Of a stretch of 64,000 nt of DNA, positions 40,674 to 49,977 are shown piece after piece. A program made the position numbers and the translations under genes. Location of the stretch: NCBI RefSeq assembly GCF_014646575.1, contig NZ_BMNN01000002.1, positions 178,255 through 242,254 of the forward strand. Reading direction: 5' to 3'. A model generated the notes under the pieces. It was not told where the DNA came from, ran no database searches, and saw nothing but the letters and a program-made list of their open reading frames with translations. Within the stretch, counting starts at the first letter, position 1, and each line of letters opens with the position of its first letter. Origin of the DNA: Halopseudomonas pertucinogena (GTDB taxonomy: Bacteria > Pseudomonadota > Gammaproteobacteria > Pseudomonadales > Pseudomonadaceae).

Positions 40674-43259
40674 ATGACCGACAACGTCAGGCAAGACGAG
40701 CTGCACAGCAAACTGGAAGAGATGGTCGCGGCGGCCGATATCGGCAACCGCAGACCCGAGGGGTTTACCGGCAGGCTGCTGCTTGCCGTGGCCGCCGTCT
40801 GGTCGCTGTTTCAGCTCTGGATCGCATCGCCATTGCCCTATATGCTGGGCTTCGGCGTATTCAACAGCACCGAGGCGCGCTCGATTCACCTGGCGCTGGC
40901 GGTGTTCCTGGGCTTCATGGCTTTTCCGGCGCTGCGCCGCTCACCACGCCATTACGTGCCGGCGCTGGACTGGCTGCTCGCATTGGTCGCGGCTTTCTGC
41001 GCCGGCTACATCTATCTGTTCTACGAACAACTGGCGACCAGGCCCGGCAGCCCGACCACCCTTGATGTGGTGGTGGCGATAACCGGTCTGGTGCTGCTGC
41101 TGGAAGCCACCCGCCGCGCCCTTGGCCCGCCATTGATGGTGGTGGCGCTGATCTTCATTCTCTATTCGCTGGCCGGACCCTGGATGCCGGGGATGTTGTC
41201 GCACCGGGGCGTCAGCTGGGTCGCGCTGGCCAACCATCAATGGCTGAGCACCCAGGGCGTGTTCGGGATCGCACTGGGGGTATCCACCAGCTTCGTATTC
41301 CTGTTCGTGCTGTTCGGCTCGCTGCTGGAGAAGGCTGGCGCCGGCAACTATTTCATCAAACTGGCATTTTCGCTTCTCGGGCATTACCGCGGAGGGCCGG
41401 CCAAGGCGGCGGTGGTGGCCTCCGGGATGACGGGGCTGATTTCCGGCTCGTCGATCGCCAATACGGTGACCACTGGCACCTTCACCATACCAATGATGAA
41501 GCGTGTGGGCTTCAGTCGGGATCAGGCCGGCGCGTTCGAGGTGGCAGCGTCGGTGAACGGACAGATCATGCCACCGGTGATGGGCGCCGCGGCCTTCCTG
41601 ATGGTCGAGTATGTGGGCATCCCTTACACCGAGGTCATCAAGCATGCATTTCTGCCGGCAGTGATCTCCTACATCGCCCTGTTCTACATTGTGCACCTCA
41701 CCGCACTGAAGGCGGGCATGACGGGGCTGCAGAGCAGTAACCCTCACCGCCCGATCCTACACCGGCTGTTCGGTTTTCTTACCGGCCTGCTGCTGATCAT
41801 GGGCCTGTCGGTAGCAGTGTATTACGGACTGGGCTGGATCAAGCCACTGCTGGGCGACGCCGCCGGCTGGGTAATCGCCGCTGGGCTGGCTGTCGTGTAT
41901 GTCGCACTGCTCCGGGTGGGGGCGAGCTATCCCGACCTGGAACTGGATGACCCCGCCTCGCCGGTGGTGGTCATGCCGGAGACCCGGGCCACGCTGATGA
42001 CCGGCCTGCATTTCATTCTGCCGGTGGTGGTGCTCGTGTGGTGTCTGATGGTGGAGCGCCTGTCGCCCGGCATGTCGGCATTCTGGGCGACGGTGTTCAT
42101 GATCGTCATCATGCTCACCCAGCATCCGCTGATTGCGTTGTTCCGCCGCCAGTCAAACCCGGGCCGTGACCTGCGCCGCGGCATTGATGACGTCGGCGCC
42201 GGACTGGTAGCCGGGGCGCGCAACATGATCGGGATCGGTATTGCCACGGCCACCGCGGGCATTATCGTAGGTGCGGTATCCCAGACCGGTGTCGGTCTGG
42301 TGCTGGCGGATCTGGTCGAACTGCTGTCGATGGGCAACCTGATGCTCATGCTGATACTGACCGCCGTGCTGAGCCTGCTGCTGGGCATGGGGCTGCCGAC
42401 CACGGCGAACTACATCGTTGTTTCCGCCCTGCTCGCCCCGGTGATTGTCGCGCTGGGTCAGCAGAACGGCCTGATCGTGCCGCTGATTGCAGTGCACATG
42501 TTCGTGTTCTACTTCGGCATCATGGCCGATGTGACACCGCCGGTGGGGTTGGCCTCCTTCGCGGCGGCGGCCATCTCGGGGGGTGACCCGATCCGAACGG
42601 GCGTCAGGGCGTTTTATTACAGCCTGCGCACGGCGGTGCTGCCCTTCCTGTTCATCTTCAATACGGACCTGCTGTTGATTGACGTCGGATTGTGGCAGGG
42701 GGTGGCGATCTTCGTCATTGCGACCATTGCCATGCTGATCTTCGCTGCGGCCACCCAGGGCTGGTTCATCGTACGCAGCCGCTGGTATGAGAGCCTGATC
42801 CTTCTGCTGGTGGCCTTTACCCTATTCCGTCCCGGGTTCTGGATGGACCTGGCCTTCGATCCCTATCGCAGCGTCCCGCCAATCGAGCTGGCCCAGGCGA
42901 TGGACCGTGTGCAGGACAGCGATAACCCGCTGCGTCTGCATATTTCGGGCGAAGATGAGATCGGCAATCCACGGGACTTCTATGTGCTGATGCCAGTTCC
43001 CGAAGGGGCCAATGGCCAGGAGCGGCTGGACAACATCGGCCTGGCGTTGATCGAGGAGGACGGTCGCACCCTGATTGACATGGTCACCTACGGCAGCCCG
43101 GCTGCAGAGCTGGGGCTGGATTTCGATCAGGAGATCCTTGATGTGATGGTGCCGGTGGAGCGGCGTCGCAAGGAATGGATGTGGATACCGGGGCTGTTGC
43201 TGCTGGCGGGGGTGGTGGCATTGCAGATGCGCAGAGCGCGGACCGAGGTGCATGCATGA
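40674..43259 (+). CDS. TRAP transporter fused permease (DctQM) with C-terminal DUF3394
   Basis: An 861-residue membrane protein with about 18-20 hydrophobic segments. The N-terminal part (about 35-190) is the small DctQ-like subunit; the DctM part has GSSIANTVTTGTFTIPMMKRVGFSRDQAGAFE, VNGQIMPPVMGAAAFLMVE, GMGLPTTANYIVVSALL and ADVTPPVGLASFAAAAISGGDP. The last about 160 residues add a soluble stretch between terminal membrane helices (SGEDEIGNPRDFYVLMPV ... TYGSPAAELGLDFD), PDZ-like DUF3394. It is a secondary Na+- or H+-driven transporter working with the TAXI protein. Confidence 0.93.
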   Translation: MTDNVRQDELHSKLEEMVAAADIGNRRPEGFTGRLLLAVAAVWSLFQLWIASPLPYMLGFGVFNSTEARSIHLALAVFLGFMAFPALRRSPRHYVPALDWLLALVAAFCAGYIYLFYEQLATRPGSPTTLDVVVAITGLVLLLEATRRALGPPLMVVALIFILYSLAGPWMPGMLSHRGVSWVALANHQWLSTQGVFGIALGVSTSFVFLFVLFGSLLEKAGAGNYFIKLAFSLLGHYRGGPAKAAVVASGMTGLISGSSIANTVTTGTFTIPMMKRVGFSRDQAGAFEVAASVNGQIMPPVMGAAAFLMVEYVGIPYTEVIKHAFLPAVISYIALFYIVHLTALKAGMTGLQSSNPHRPILHRLFGFLTGLLLIMGLSVAVYYGLGWIKPLLGDAAGWVIAAGLAVVYVALLRVGASYPDLELDDPASPVVVMPETRATLMTGLHFILPVVVLVWCLMVERLSPGMSAFWATVFMIVIMLTQHPLIALFRRQSNPGRDLRRGIDDVGAGLVAGARNMIGIGIATATAGIIVGAVSQTGVGLVLADLVELLSMGNLMLMLILTAVLSLLLGMGLPTTANYIVVSALLAPVIVALGQQNGLIVPLIAVHMFVFYFGIMADVTPPVGLASFAAAAISGGDPIRTGVRAFYYSLRTAVLPFLFIFNTDLLLIDVGLWQGVAIFVIATIAMLIFAAATQGWFIVRSRWYESLILLLVAFTLFRPGFWMDLAFDPYRSVPPIELAQAMDRVQDSDNPLRLHISGEDEIGNPRDFYVLMPVPEGANGQERLDNIGLALIEEDGRTLIDMVTYGSPAAELGLDFDQEILDVMVPVERRRKEWMWIPGLLLLAGVVALQMRRARTEVHA

Positions 43260-43299
43260 GTCCCCAAGCAAGCGCGCTCCGGCCATCGGGCATCTGCCG

Positions 43300-43427
43300 A
43301 GCGCGCTCTGCGCGCCAATCGCGGCGAGGCGGTCCGGCGTTCCGGCGCCGCTCCTACAAAAGCGGTGTTCATATTCTCACCTGTAGGAGCCCCGACCTCG
43401 GGGCGATCGGGCTGCGGTAGCAGCCCC
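43300..43427. repeat. REP pair (long-form + common unit)
   Basis: First unit GCGCGCTCTGCGCGCC ... GGCGCCGCTCCTACA is the long form with the extra GGTCCGGCGTTCCGGCGCC palindrome. The second starts TGTAGGAGCCCCGACC and ends GGGCTGCGGTAGCAGCCCC. It lies between the TRAP operon and the convergent helicase gene. Confidence 0.88.
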
Positions 43428-43454
43428 AGCGAGGCTAGCCCAAGCCCCCTCCCC

Positions 43455-44777
43455 TCACCCCCGCCGCTTCGGCGGGGCGAAGCCGTCGTCGCTGCCCAGC
43501 ACCACCTGCCCTTTGGGCACGGCGGGTTTGCGTCTGGCTGCCGGTTTTGGTGTCTTGGGGCGTTTCGGCTTTTTCTTGTCGTCCTTTTTCTTCTTCGCGC
43601 CCACCGGTTTGCCTGAAGACTTCACATTCTTCGGCCCGCGGAAGCTGCCGGCCAGCTCCTTTATCACCCGACGTTCGAACTGCCGGCGCAGGTAGCGCTC
43701 GATGCTGGACATCAGGCTCCACTCATGCGGCGCGACCAGAGAAATCGCTACGCCCTCTGCCCCGGCGCGGCCGGTCCGGCCTACACGGTGCAGGTAGTCG
43801 TCGCCACTGCGCGGCATGTCGAAGTTGATGACCAGGTCCAGTTCGCTGATATCCAGCCCGCGCGCGGCCACGTCGGTGGCGACGAGAACACCATTGCCGC
43901 CCTGCTTGAACCGCTCGATCGCCAGCTTGCGCTCCTTCTGGTCCTTCTCGCCATGGAGCACATACACCCGCAGCCCCTCAACCGCACGCAGCACGCCATT
44001 CAGGCGGTCGGCCATGACTCGCGTGTTGGTGAAAACGATCGCCTTGCCCGGGCATTCGTTGAGCAGCAACCATTTGGTGATCCGCTCCCGGTGGTTGTTG
44101 TCATCCACGGGGATAACCTGCTGACGAATGGCAGGCGTATCGGACTTAACGCTGTCCAGTTCCAGCCAGCGCGGCTCGCGCAGCACCTGTTCCACTATGC
44201 GCCGGATCCCGGCATTGCCGGTAGTGGCGGAAAACAGCATGGTCTGACGCTGCTCCGGACAAGCCTGGGCGATGGTCAGCACATCTTCGCTGAAGCCCAT
44301 GTCGAGCATGCGGTCGGCTTCGTCGATGACCAGCGTCCGTACCTCGCTCGCATCAAGCCCACCCGCCGCCAGCTGCTCCAGGCAACGGCCCGGTGTGGCG
44401 ACCACGATGTCCGGATTCTTGCGCAGCTTTGCCGCCTGCACCTTGAAGTCCTCACCACCGATGACCAGCTCACTCTTGAGAAAGGTGAAGCGCGCCAGCG
44501 CCTGGATATCCTGGTGGATCTGCTGCGCCAGCTCGCGGGTGGGTGACAGGATCAACGCCCGGGGTGCCAGCGGCTTGCTGTCGTCATCCAGCAACCGCTG
44601 GAGAATGGGCAGCACATAGGCGGCGGTCTTGCCGCTGCCGGTCTGCGCGATGATGTACAGGTCCTCGCCCGCAATCGCGTGGGGAATCGCTGCGGCCTGT
44701 ACCGGGGTTGGCTCCTGAAATGACAGTTCTGCCAAAGCCTTGAGCAGACGCTCGTGCAGGGATAATTCTGTGAACAC
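43455..44777 (-). CDS. DEAD-box RNA helicase
   Basis: A 440-residue RNA helicase. Q motif LSFQEPTPVQAAAIP, motif I AQTGSGKT, PTRELAQQ, motif II VIDEADRMLDMGF, motif III FSATTG, and motifs V-VI VATDVAARGLDI and HRVGRTGRAG are complete. The last about 60 residues form a Lys/Pro-rich basic tail (KKKKDDKKKPKRPKTPKP), typical of RhlE/SrmB-type enzymes that bind structured RNA. Probable role in ribosome assembly or mRNA decay, as for PA2840-like proteins. It is separated by about 200 bp from the next gene on the other strand. Confidence 0.93.
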   Translation of the reverse strand: MFTELSLHERLLKALAELSFQEPTPVQAAAIPHAIAGEDLYIIAQTGSGKTAAYVLPILQRLLDDDSKPLAPRALILSPTRELAQQIHQDIQALARFTFLKSELVIGGEDFKVQAAKLRKNPDIVVATPGRCLEQLAAGGLDASEVRTLVIDEADRMLDMGFSEDVLTIAQACPEQRQTMLFSATTGNAGIRRIVEQVLREPRWLELDSVKSDTPAIRQQVIPVDDNNHRERITKWLLLNECPGKAIVFTNTRVMADRLNGVLRAVEGLRVYVLHGEKDQKERKLAIERFKQGGNGVLVATDVAARGLDISELDLVINFDMPRSGDDYLHRVGRTGRAGAEGVAISLVAPHEWSLMSSIERYLRRQFERRVIKELAGSFRGPKNVKSSGKPVGAKKKKDDKKKPKRPKTPKPAARRKPAVPKGQVVLGSDDGFAPPKRRG

Positions 44778-44975
44778 GGGTTTTCCTTCTGGAAGCGGAA
44801 AGTACTGACTATGGACGGTAAATGCCGCAATTGTATCACCGCCAGAGGGCAGGCCTGCATGCGGTGCGGCGCGACGAAGCGCAAAAGGTCAAACTTTTCC
44901 AAATGTAACGCTGTCGAAAAGTTACGTAAGGGCCGCATTACCTGCGGTTCTGTTTCGACCATAGAGAGGTGACAC

Positions 44976-45050
44976 ATGAATAACATCGTTTACATCGTGG
45001 GTGCAGTGGTTATCGTTCTGGCCATCCTGTCGTTCCTCGGCTTCCGTTGA
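44976..45050 (+). CDS. 24-residue single-span membrane peptide
   Basis: A very short gene: ATG at 44976, TGA at 45048-45050, with AGAGG 7 nt before the start. The product is Met-Asn-Asn followed by one uninterrupted hydrophobic span (IVYIVGAVVIVLAILSFLGF) and a final Arg, exactly one membrane helix. Short hydrophobic peptides of this form recur in Pseudomonas-lineage genomes, but I know of no function. It lies between the divergent helicase gene and dusA. Its codons and ribosome site look real, but length alone makes the call tentative. Confidence 0.6.
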   Translation: MNNIVYIVGAVVIVLAILSFLGFR

Positions 45051-45142
45051 TCCGCGAATAGACACCCCAGGGGAAGGGGCGCGGCAATCATGCCCCGTCC
45101 CTGTTAAAATGCCGCGCCTGAACATTCAGCAAAGGCATCCCC

Positions 45143-46159
45143 TTGATAGAGCACCCTGCACCTCCACGGCTGTCCCGTCCCGGCCCGTCCCGCCGCTTCA
45201 GCGTGGCGCCGATGATGGAATGGACTGACCGTCACTACCGCTACTTCGCCCGTCTGATTACCCGGCACACCCTGTTGTATACCGAGATGGTGACGACCGG
45301 CGCCCTGCTGCATGGGGATCGGGAGCGTTTTCTGGGTTACAGCGAGCAGGAGCAGCCGCTGGCCCTGCAGCTCGGCGGCAGCCATGCCGGCGAGCTTGCT
45401 GAATGCGCCCGGCTGGCTGAAGCGGCCGGCTATCGTGAAGTGAATCTGAACGTGGGTTGCCCGAGCGACCGGGTGCAGAACAACCTTATCGGCGCCTGCC
45501 TGATGGGTCATCCGGAGCTGGTGGTGGATGGGGTGAAGGCGATGCTGGATGCCTGCAGCATTCCGGTAACGGTGAAACACCGCATCGGCATCAACGGCAG
45601 GGATAGTTACGAGCAACTGGCGGATTTTGTCGGTCGGGTCCACGAGGCGGGTTGCGAGACCTTCATCGTTCATGCGCGGATTGCGATTCTCGAAGGACTG
45701 TCGCCGAAGGAGAACCGTGAGGTGCCTCCCCTGCGCTATGAAGTGGTGCATCGGCTGAAGGCGGACTTTCCGCAGCTGGAGATTGTGCTCAATGGCGGGC
45801 TGACCGATCTGGATGTGATGCAGGAACAGCTGCAGGGCCTGGACGGGGTGATGGTGGGGCGCGAGGCCTATCACAACCCGTATATGCTGGCCGAGGTGGA
45901 CCGGCGCTTCTTTGGCGATGACGCGCCGGTGCGCAGCCGGATTGAGGTGCTGGAGGCGCTGCGACCTTATATTGCAGCGCATCTGGCTCAGGGCGACGCG
46001 CTGCACCATGTGACCCGGCATATTCTTGGATTGTTTCAGGGGTTGCCGGGAGCCCGGCATTTCCGGCGGCGATTGAGTACGGAGATTCACCGCACGGAGC
46101 AGCCGTTGGCGTTCTTCGATGATGTGGTGGTGGATATGGCTGGGCGGGTGGCTGGCTAG
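45143..46159 (+). CDS. dusA: tRNA-dihydrouridine(20/20a) synthase DusA
   Basis: A 338-residue FMN-dependent tRNA dihydrouridine synthase. RRFSVAPMMEWTDRHYRYFARL is the DusA opening and NVGCPSDRVQNNLIGACLM has the catalytic Cys106. KHRIGINGRDSYEQL, FIVHARIAILEGLSPKENR and VLNGGLTDL complete the set. It uses a TTG start at 45143 after AAAGG; the first internal ATG would cut off the conserved flavin-binding APMMEWTD, so the TTG is preferred. It reduces U20/U20a in tRNA D-loops. Order dusA-tal matches P. aeruginosa PA2795-PA2796. Confidence 0.95.
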   Translation: MIEHPAPPRLSRPGPSRRFSVAPMMEWTDRHYRYFARLITRHTLLYTEMVTTGALLHGDRERFLGYSEQEQPLALQLGGSHAGELAECARLAEAAGYREVNLNVGCPSDRVQNNLIGACLMGHPELVVDGVKAMLDACSIPVTVKHRIGINGRDSYEQLADFVGRVHEAGCETFIVHARIAILEGLSPKENREVPPLRYEVVHRLKADFPQLEIVLNGGLTDLDVMQEQLQGLDGVMVGREAYHNPYMLAEVDRRFFGDDAPVRSRIEVLEALRPYIAAHLAQGDALHHVTRHILGLFQGLPGARHFRRRLSTEIHRTEQPLAFFDDVVVDMAGRVAG

Positions 46160-46174
46160 CCGGAGCCTGCACCC

Positions 46175-46219
46175 AGGCGCGCGTTGCGCGCCAATCGCCC
46201 CGGGGGCGGGGCTCCTACG
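46175..46219 (-). repeat. REP palindrome, single unit
   Basis: GCGCGCGTTGCGCGCC then CAATCGCCCCGGGGGCGGG and GCTCCTAC. A degenerate TGTAGGCGCGGCGAC piece follows at about 46266. It is located between dusA and tal. Confidence 0.8.
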
Positions 46220-46369
46220 GGTCAGAGCTATGTGCTGCCTGCGGCGCTTGAACCGGTACGGACTTCTGTAGGCGCGGCGACACGACACGCTGGGAATGCC
46301 AGCATTGCTGGTTGTAACATCGTTGCGGTAAGGTCGAAGCTCGTTCACTGATAATAATTCCGGGCCATC

Positions 46370-47323
46370 ATGACCAGCAAACTCGACAGTCTTCGCCAGC
46401 ACACCCTGATCGTCGCTGATACCGGCGACATCGATGCCATTCGGTCCCTCGAGCCGGTGGATGCCACCACCAACCCTTCCCTGCTGCTCAAGGCGGCGCA
46501 GCAGTCCGAGTATGCCCACCTGCTGGACCAGGCGCTGAAGCAGGCGGCGGGCAGCTATGACATGATCACCGACGCCTGCGACCACTTTGCCGTGGCGGTG
46601 GGCCGCGAGATCACCCAGCTGGTGCCGGGTCGGGTGTCCACCGAGGTGGATGCACGGCTGTCCTTTGACCGCCGGGCGACCATCGACAAGGCGCGCAAGC
46701 TGATCGAGCTGTACGAGCAGGCGGGGGTAACCCGGGACCGGGTGCTGATCAAGATTGCCTCGACCTGGGAAGGCATCCAGGCGGCGGATCAGCTGGAGCG
46801 CGACGGCATTCAGTGCAACCTGACGCTGCTGTTTTCCTTCGCCCAGGCCCAGGCCTGTGCCGATGCCGGCGTGTTCCTGATCTCCCCCTTCGTCGGCCGC
46901 ATCTACGACTGGTACAAACAACGGGACGGCCGCGATTATCAGGGCGCGGAAGACCCGGGTGTGCAGTCGGTGGCGCGCATCTACCGCTATTACAAGCAGC
47001 ACATGTACGCGACCGTGGTGATGGGCGCGAGCTTCCGTAACGTCGGGCAGATCGAGGCGCTGTGCGGTTGCGATCGCCTGACCATCAGTCCGGCCCTGTT
47101 GCAGGAACTGGCCCGGACACCCGGTGAGCTGTCCCCTGCTGCGCACCTGTCGCAGGCCAGCGAAGATGAGCGTGACGTGCTGGATGAGCCACGCTTTCGC
47201 TGGGCCCACAATGAAGACGCCATGGCAACCGAGAAGCTGGCGGAGGGGATTCGTGCCTTCGCCGCAGACCAGCGCAAACTGGAGCAGTTGCTGGCCCAGC
47301 GGGCGGGCTCAGCAGTCGTCTGA
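46370..47323 (+). CDS. tal: Transaldolase
   Basis: A 317-residue transaldolase of the TalB class. [15 protein letters not shown] (31-45), [12 protein letters not shown] (89-100), [14 protein letters not shown] with the Schiff-base Lys128, [18 protein letters not shown], and [12 protein letters not shown] are all intact. It transfers dihydroxyacetone between sugar phosphates in the pentose phosphate pathway. The 3' end overlaps the convergent STAS-domain gene by 15 bp. Confidence 0.96.
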   Translation: MTSKLDSLRQHTLIVADTGDIDAIRSLEPVDATTNPSLLLKAAQQSEYAHLLDQALKQAAGSYDMITDACDHFAVAVGREITQLVPGRVSTEVDARLSFDRRATIDKARKLIELYEQAGVTRDRVLIKIASTWEGIQAADQLERDGIQCNLTLLFSFAQAQACADAGVFLISPFVGRIYDWYKQRDGRDYQGAEDPGVQSVARIYRYYKQHMYATVVMGASFRNVGQIEALCGCDRLTISPALLQELARTPGELSPAAHLSQASEDERDVLDEPRFRWAHNEDAMATEKLAEGIRAFAADQRKLEQLLAQRAGSAVV

Positions 47324-47812
47324 TTCGTCGGCCTGCTCGAGACAGGTCACCAGATCAATGAAGGCGTTGCGGTTGTGGTCATTGAGGTCCATCAGCAGGC
47401 GATGGGCCTCGAGCACCCGTGACCGGACCTGCTCTTCGGAGAGGGTCTGGGGTGGCAGCTCCTGAAGCTCGGCGTCGGTGGGGGTGCTTTCCGGCACGAT
47501 GTTGAAGATCTGCTCAAAACCCATGCTCTGCAGCAGGCGAAGCATGTCCTCGCGTGGGGATACCAGCGTCGGGAGCAACCCGACCCGCTCGGTGGACAGG
47601 ATCGACAGCTTGGCCAGCAGGCCCAGGGAGGTGCTGTCGATGTTCTCGGTCTCGGTCAGGTCGATGACGATCGAGCGGAAGTGCAGCGCGCAGACAATCT
47701 TCTCGATGTAGGCGTCCAGCGCTGCGCTGAGCGTCAGCCGCACATCACCGAGAAACTTGAGGACAAAGGTTCCGTCGGACTCGGCAAACTGAATCCTGCC
47801 CGTGGTCATCAT
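47309..47812 (-). CDS. Anti-sigma-factor antagonist (STAS domain)
   Basis: A 167-residue protein. The N-terminal about 100 residues form a STAS domain: [44 protein letters not shown] with the Ser/Thr phosphorylation region, then [22 protein letters not shown] helical extension follows. Start at the first of two ATGs (47812), forming ATGATGA with the stop of the upstream phosphatase gene, so the two are coupled. In partner-switch systems such a protein is released by a PP2C phosphatase; here the phosphatase is its operon partner. Corresponds to PA2797 in P. aeruginosa. Confidence 0.88.
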   Translation of the reverse strand: MMTTGRIQFAESDGTFVLKFLGDVRLTLSAALDAYIEKIVCALHFRSIVIDLTETENIDSTSLGLLAKLSILSTERVGLLPTLVSPREDMLRLLQSMGFEQIFNIVPESTPTDAELQELPPQTLSEEQVRSRVLEAHRLLMDLNDHNRNAFIDLVTCLEQADESDDC

Positions 47813-49005
47813 TGCTGTTTCCTGCTCAACATCAATACCGAGATATCGTCCGGCATCACTCGCGGCTCCTCCAGTCCCAGCAATTGCATGAAGCGGGGAA
47901 GATCGCCGCAGGCCTGCTCGACCAGAGAGGGCAGGCGATCTTCCTTCTCCTTCAAGGTAGTCCCTTCCACGCAATCAAGCACACCGTCAGAACACAGGGT
48001 CAGGGTGAAGGTGTCGGGCAGCGGTATTTCGTGGTTCTCGTACTCGGCGTCATCGAACAGCCCCACGGGTTTGCCCTTGCCCTGCAGGTAATCTGCCTTG
48101 CCGTCGACCAGCAGCACCGGCAGTGGCAGGTGGCCGCCGACGCTGTAGGTCAGTGTCTGCTGCTGTTCGTCGATGACGCCGCCGAGCATGGTCACGTGCT
48201 TGCCCAGCTTGCAGCTGATCAGGCTGCGGTTGATGTGGTCCAGCACATCGGAGGGCTGAAAGGCGATCGGGCCGTGCTCGTGCGTCTTGCGCTGCTCATA
48301 GAGCAGGCGCGTGGTCATGAACTTGAGCAGGACGGTGGCGAACGCCGACGAAGCCCCGTGGCCGGATACGTCGGCCAGGTAGAAGGCCAGTTGGGTCTCG
48401 GAGATGCGGAAATAATCGACGAAGTCGCCGGAGAGGTACAACGAGGGAAGAATGCGGTGCTCGAACAGGAAGTCATTGCTTGGCCAGGGGGACGGCGGCA
48501 GCATGTTGAGCTGCACCTGTCGCCCCGCTGCCTGGTCATCGCGCAGTTCTCGCAGGCGGTTTTCCAGCTCGAGATTGGCCCTCTCCAGGCGTTCGCGGAT
48601 GCGCTCGTTCTCGTTGCGCAGGCGGGCCCGGTCGAGCGTGCGTCGCACCGCGTGCTCGAGCACTTCGAGGTCATCCTGCGGGCGGATGAGGTAATCACTG
48701 GCCCCCTGGCGCAGCGCCTCGACCACATCGCTCATCACGCCGTCGGCGGAGATCACGATGGCTGGAGTGCCGGGGCCGACCTCACCAAGCCGGGAGAGCA
48801 GATCAATGCCGCTCATGCTGGCATCCTCGATCTGCAGGTCGCACAGCACCAGCTCGGGCTGCTCGCTGGCCATGAGGGTCAATCCGTCCCGCGCAGTGCC
48901 AGCCTGCAACACCTCGAAACCACACTGCTCGAGATGAATCGCAATGCTGTGACGAACCTTGTCGTCGTCATCGATAACCAGCAGGGAAGTGCCAGGACGC
49001 TGCAT
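47809..49005 (-). CDS. rssB: Response regulator with PP2C (SpoIIE-type) phosphatase output
   Basis: A 398-residue two-domain protein. Receiver (1-125): LLVIDDDDKV, phosphoacceptor Asp56 in LVLCDLQIED, and VISADG. A coiled-coil linker (about 130-165) rich in Arg/Glu/Leu follows. The PP2C domain has SGDFVDYF, YLADVSGHGASSAFATVLLK, LTLCSDGVLD and MPDDISVLMLS, with the metal-binding Asp residues. Pseudomonads use this arrangement in the RssB-like protein next to a STAS antagonist (PA2798-PA2797), linked to general stress sigma control. The symbol rests on that synteny; any direct effect on RpoS here is inference. Confidence 0.85.
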   Translation of the reverse strand: MQRPGTSLLVIDDDDKVRHSIAIHLEQCGFEVLQAGTARDGLTLMASEQPELVLCDLQIEDASMSGIDLLSRLGEVGPGTPAIVISADGVMSDVVEALRQGASDYLIRPQDDLEVLEHAVRRTLDRARLRNENERIRERLERANLELENRLRELRDDQAAGRQVQLNMLPPSPWPSNDFLFEHRILPSLYLSGDFVDYFRISETQLAFYLADVSGHGASSAFATVLLKFMTTRLLYEQRKTHEHGPIAFQPSDVLDHINRSLISCKLGKHVTMLGGVIDEQQQTLTYSVGGHLPLPVLLVDGKADYLQGKGKPVGLFDDAEYENHEIPLPDTFTLTLCSDGVLDCVEGTTLKEKEDRLPSLVEQACGDLPRFMQLLGLEEPRVMPDDISVLMLSRKQQ

Positions 49006-49091
49006 AGATTTCCTACGTCAAACCGCAAGCCGGGAGAAGCTCATCGGCGGACCTTACTCTTATCCGTCACGGCAGGCAACCTGCCGAAAAG

Positions 49092-49817
49092 CTAGAACTC
49101 GTCCTCCACCTGCCCGTCCCTGACCTTGAACTCGCGGTTCTGCAGCCAGGCGTTGCGGATGAAGCGATATTTGTCACCACGGATCAGTCGTTCCTGCGGC
49201 AGCAGGCCAGCCCGGGTGTCCACCACATCCACGCCGATGGCGGTGTTTCTGCTGGGGACGTGGTCCATATGGGGGCGGTAGCTGAGCTCCGCCAGGCTTT
49301 CTGCAGCGAAGCCGCCGGTGTCACGTACTGTGCTGGGGCCGAGGAACGGCAGCATGACGTACGGACCGCTGGGCATACCCCAGGCGCCGAGGGTCTGGCC
49401 GAAGTCTTCATCGTTGCGCTGCAGGCCCATGCGCGTGGCCACGTCGAAGATGCCCACCACACCCAGGGTGGTGTTGAGCATGAAGCGTGACAGGTCGATG
49501 CCGGCGTCGTGCAGCTTGCCCTGCAGGACGTTGTTGACCAGGTTCTTCGGCTCGCCGAGGTTGTTGAAGACGTTGCTGATGCCGTCATTCAGCGGCTGCG
49601 GCATGATTCGGTCGTAGCCCCTGGCAACGGGACGCAGGGCGTAGGTGTCGAGCGTGTCGTTGAACCGAAATACGACGCGGTTGACCGGCTCCCAGGGGTC
49701 CGGGTTGTGGAAGTCTTCCTCGTAGTAGTCACCATCGACCGCCAGCGCGGGCGAGGCCACCGACAGGGCCAGCAGTCCGGCAAGCAGGCTGCGGGCGGTT
49801 GCGTGCGTCAGTTTCAT
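49092..49817 (-). CDS. mlaA: MlaA (VacJ) outer-membrane phospholipid-removal protein
   Basis: A 241-residue member of the MlaA family. DPWEPVNRVVFRFNDTLD, YDRIMPQPLNDGISNVFNNLGEP, VNNVLQGKLHDAG, RFMLNTTLGVVGIFDVATRMGL, DFGQTLGAWGMPSGPYVMLPFLGPSTVRD are all family motifs. MlaA with OmpC removes phospholipid from the outer leaflet and hands it to MlaC. The signal (SLLAGLLALSVASPALA) has no lipobox Cys, unlike E. coli MlaA, so this protein is probably not lipidated. It lies upstream of the response-regulator gene in the same direction with an 86-bp gap. Confidence 0.94.
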   Translation of the reverse strand: MKLTHATARSLLAGLLALSVASPALAVDGDYYEEDFHNPDPWEPVNRVVFRFNDTLDTYALRPVARGYDRIMPQPLNDGISNVFNNLGEPKNLVNNVLQGKLHDAGIDLSRFMLNTTLGVVGIFDVATRMGLQRNDEDFGQTLGAWGMPSGPYVMLPFLGPSTVRDTGGFAAESLAELSYRPHMDHVPSRNTAIGVDVVDTRAGLLPQERLIRGDKYRFIRNAWLQNREFKVRDGQVEDEF

Positions 49818-49977
49818 TCTCGGCTACTCTCCACAAAGGACTCCTGGGCAGACACCGCAGGCTGGCCGGCCAGTATAAAGCAATTTGCCCGCGCCGCAGC
49901 AAGCCCATGCAGCCGCACTCACCGGCCGTGCTGCTGTCTATAGTGTAGCTATCATGCGTATCACCAAGGAGCAGTTC

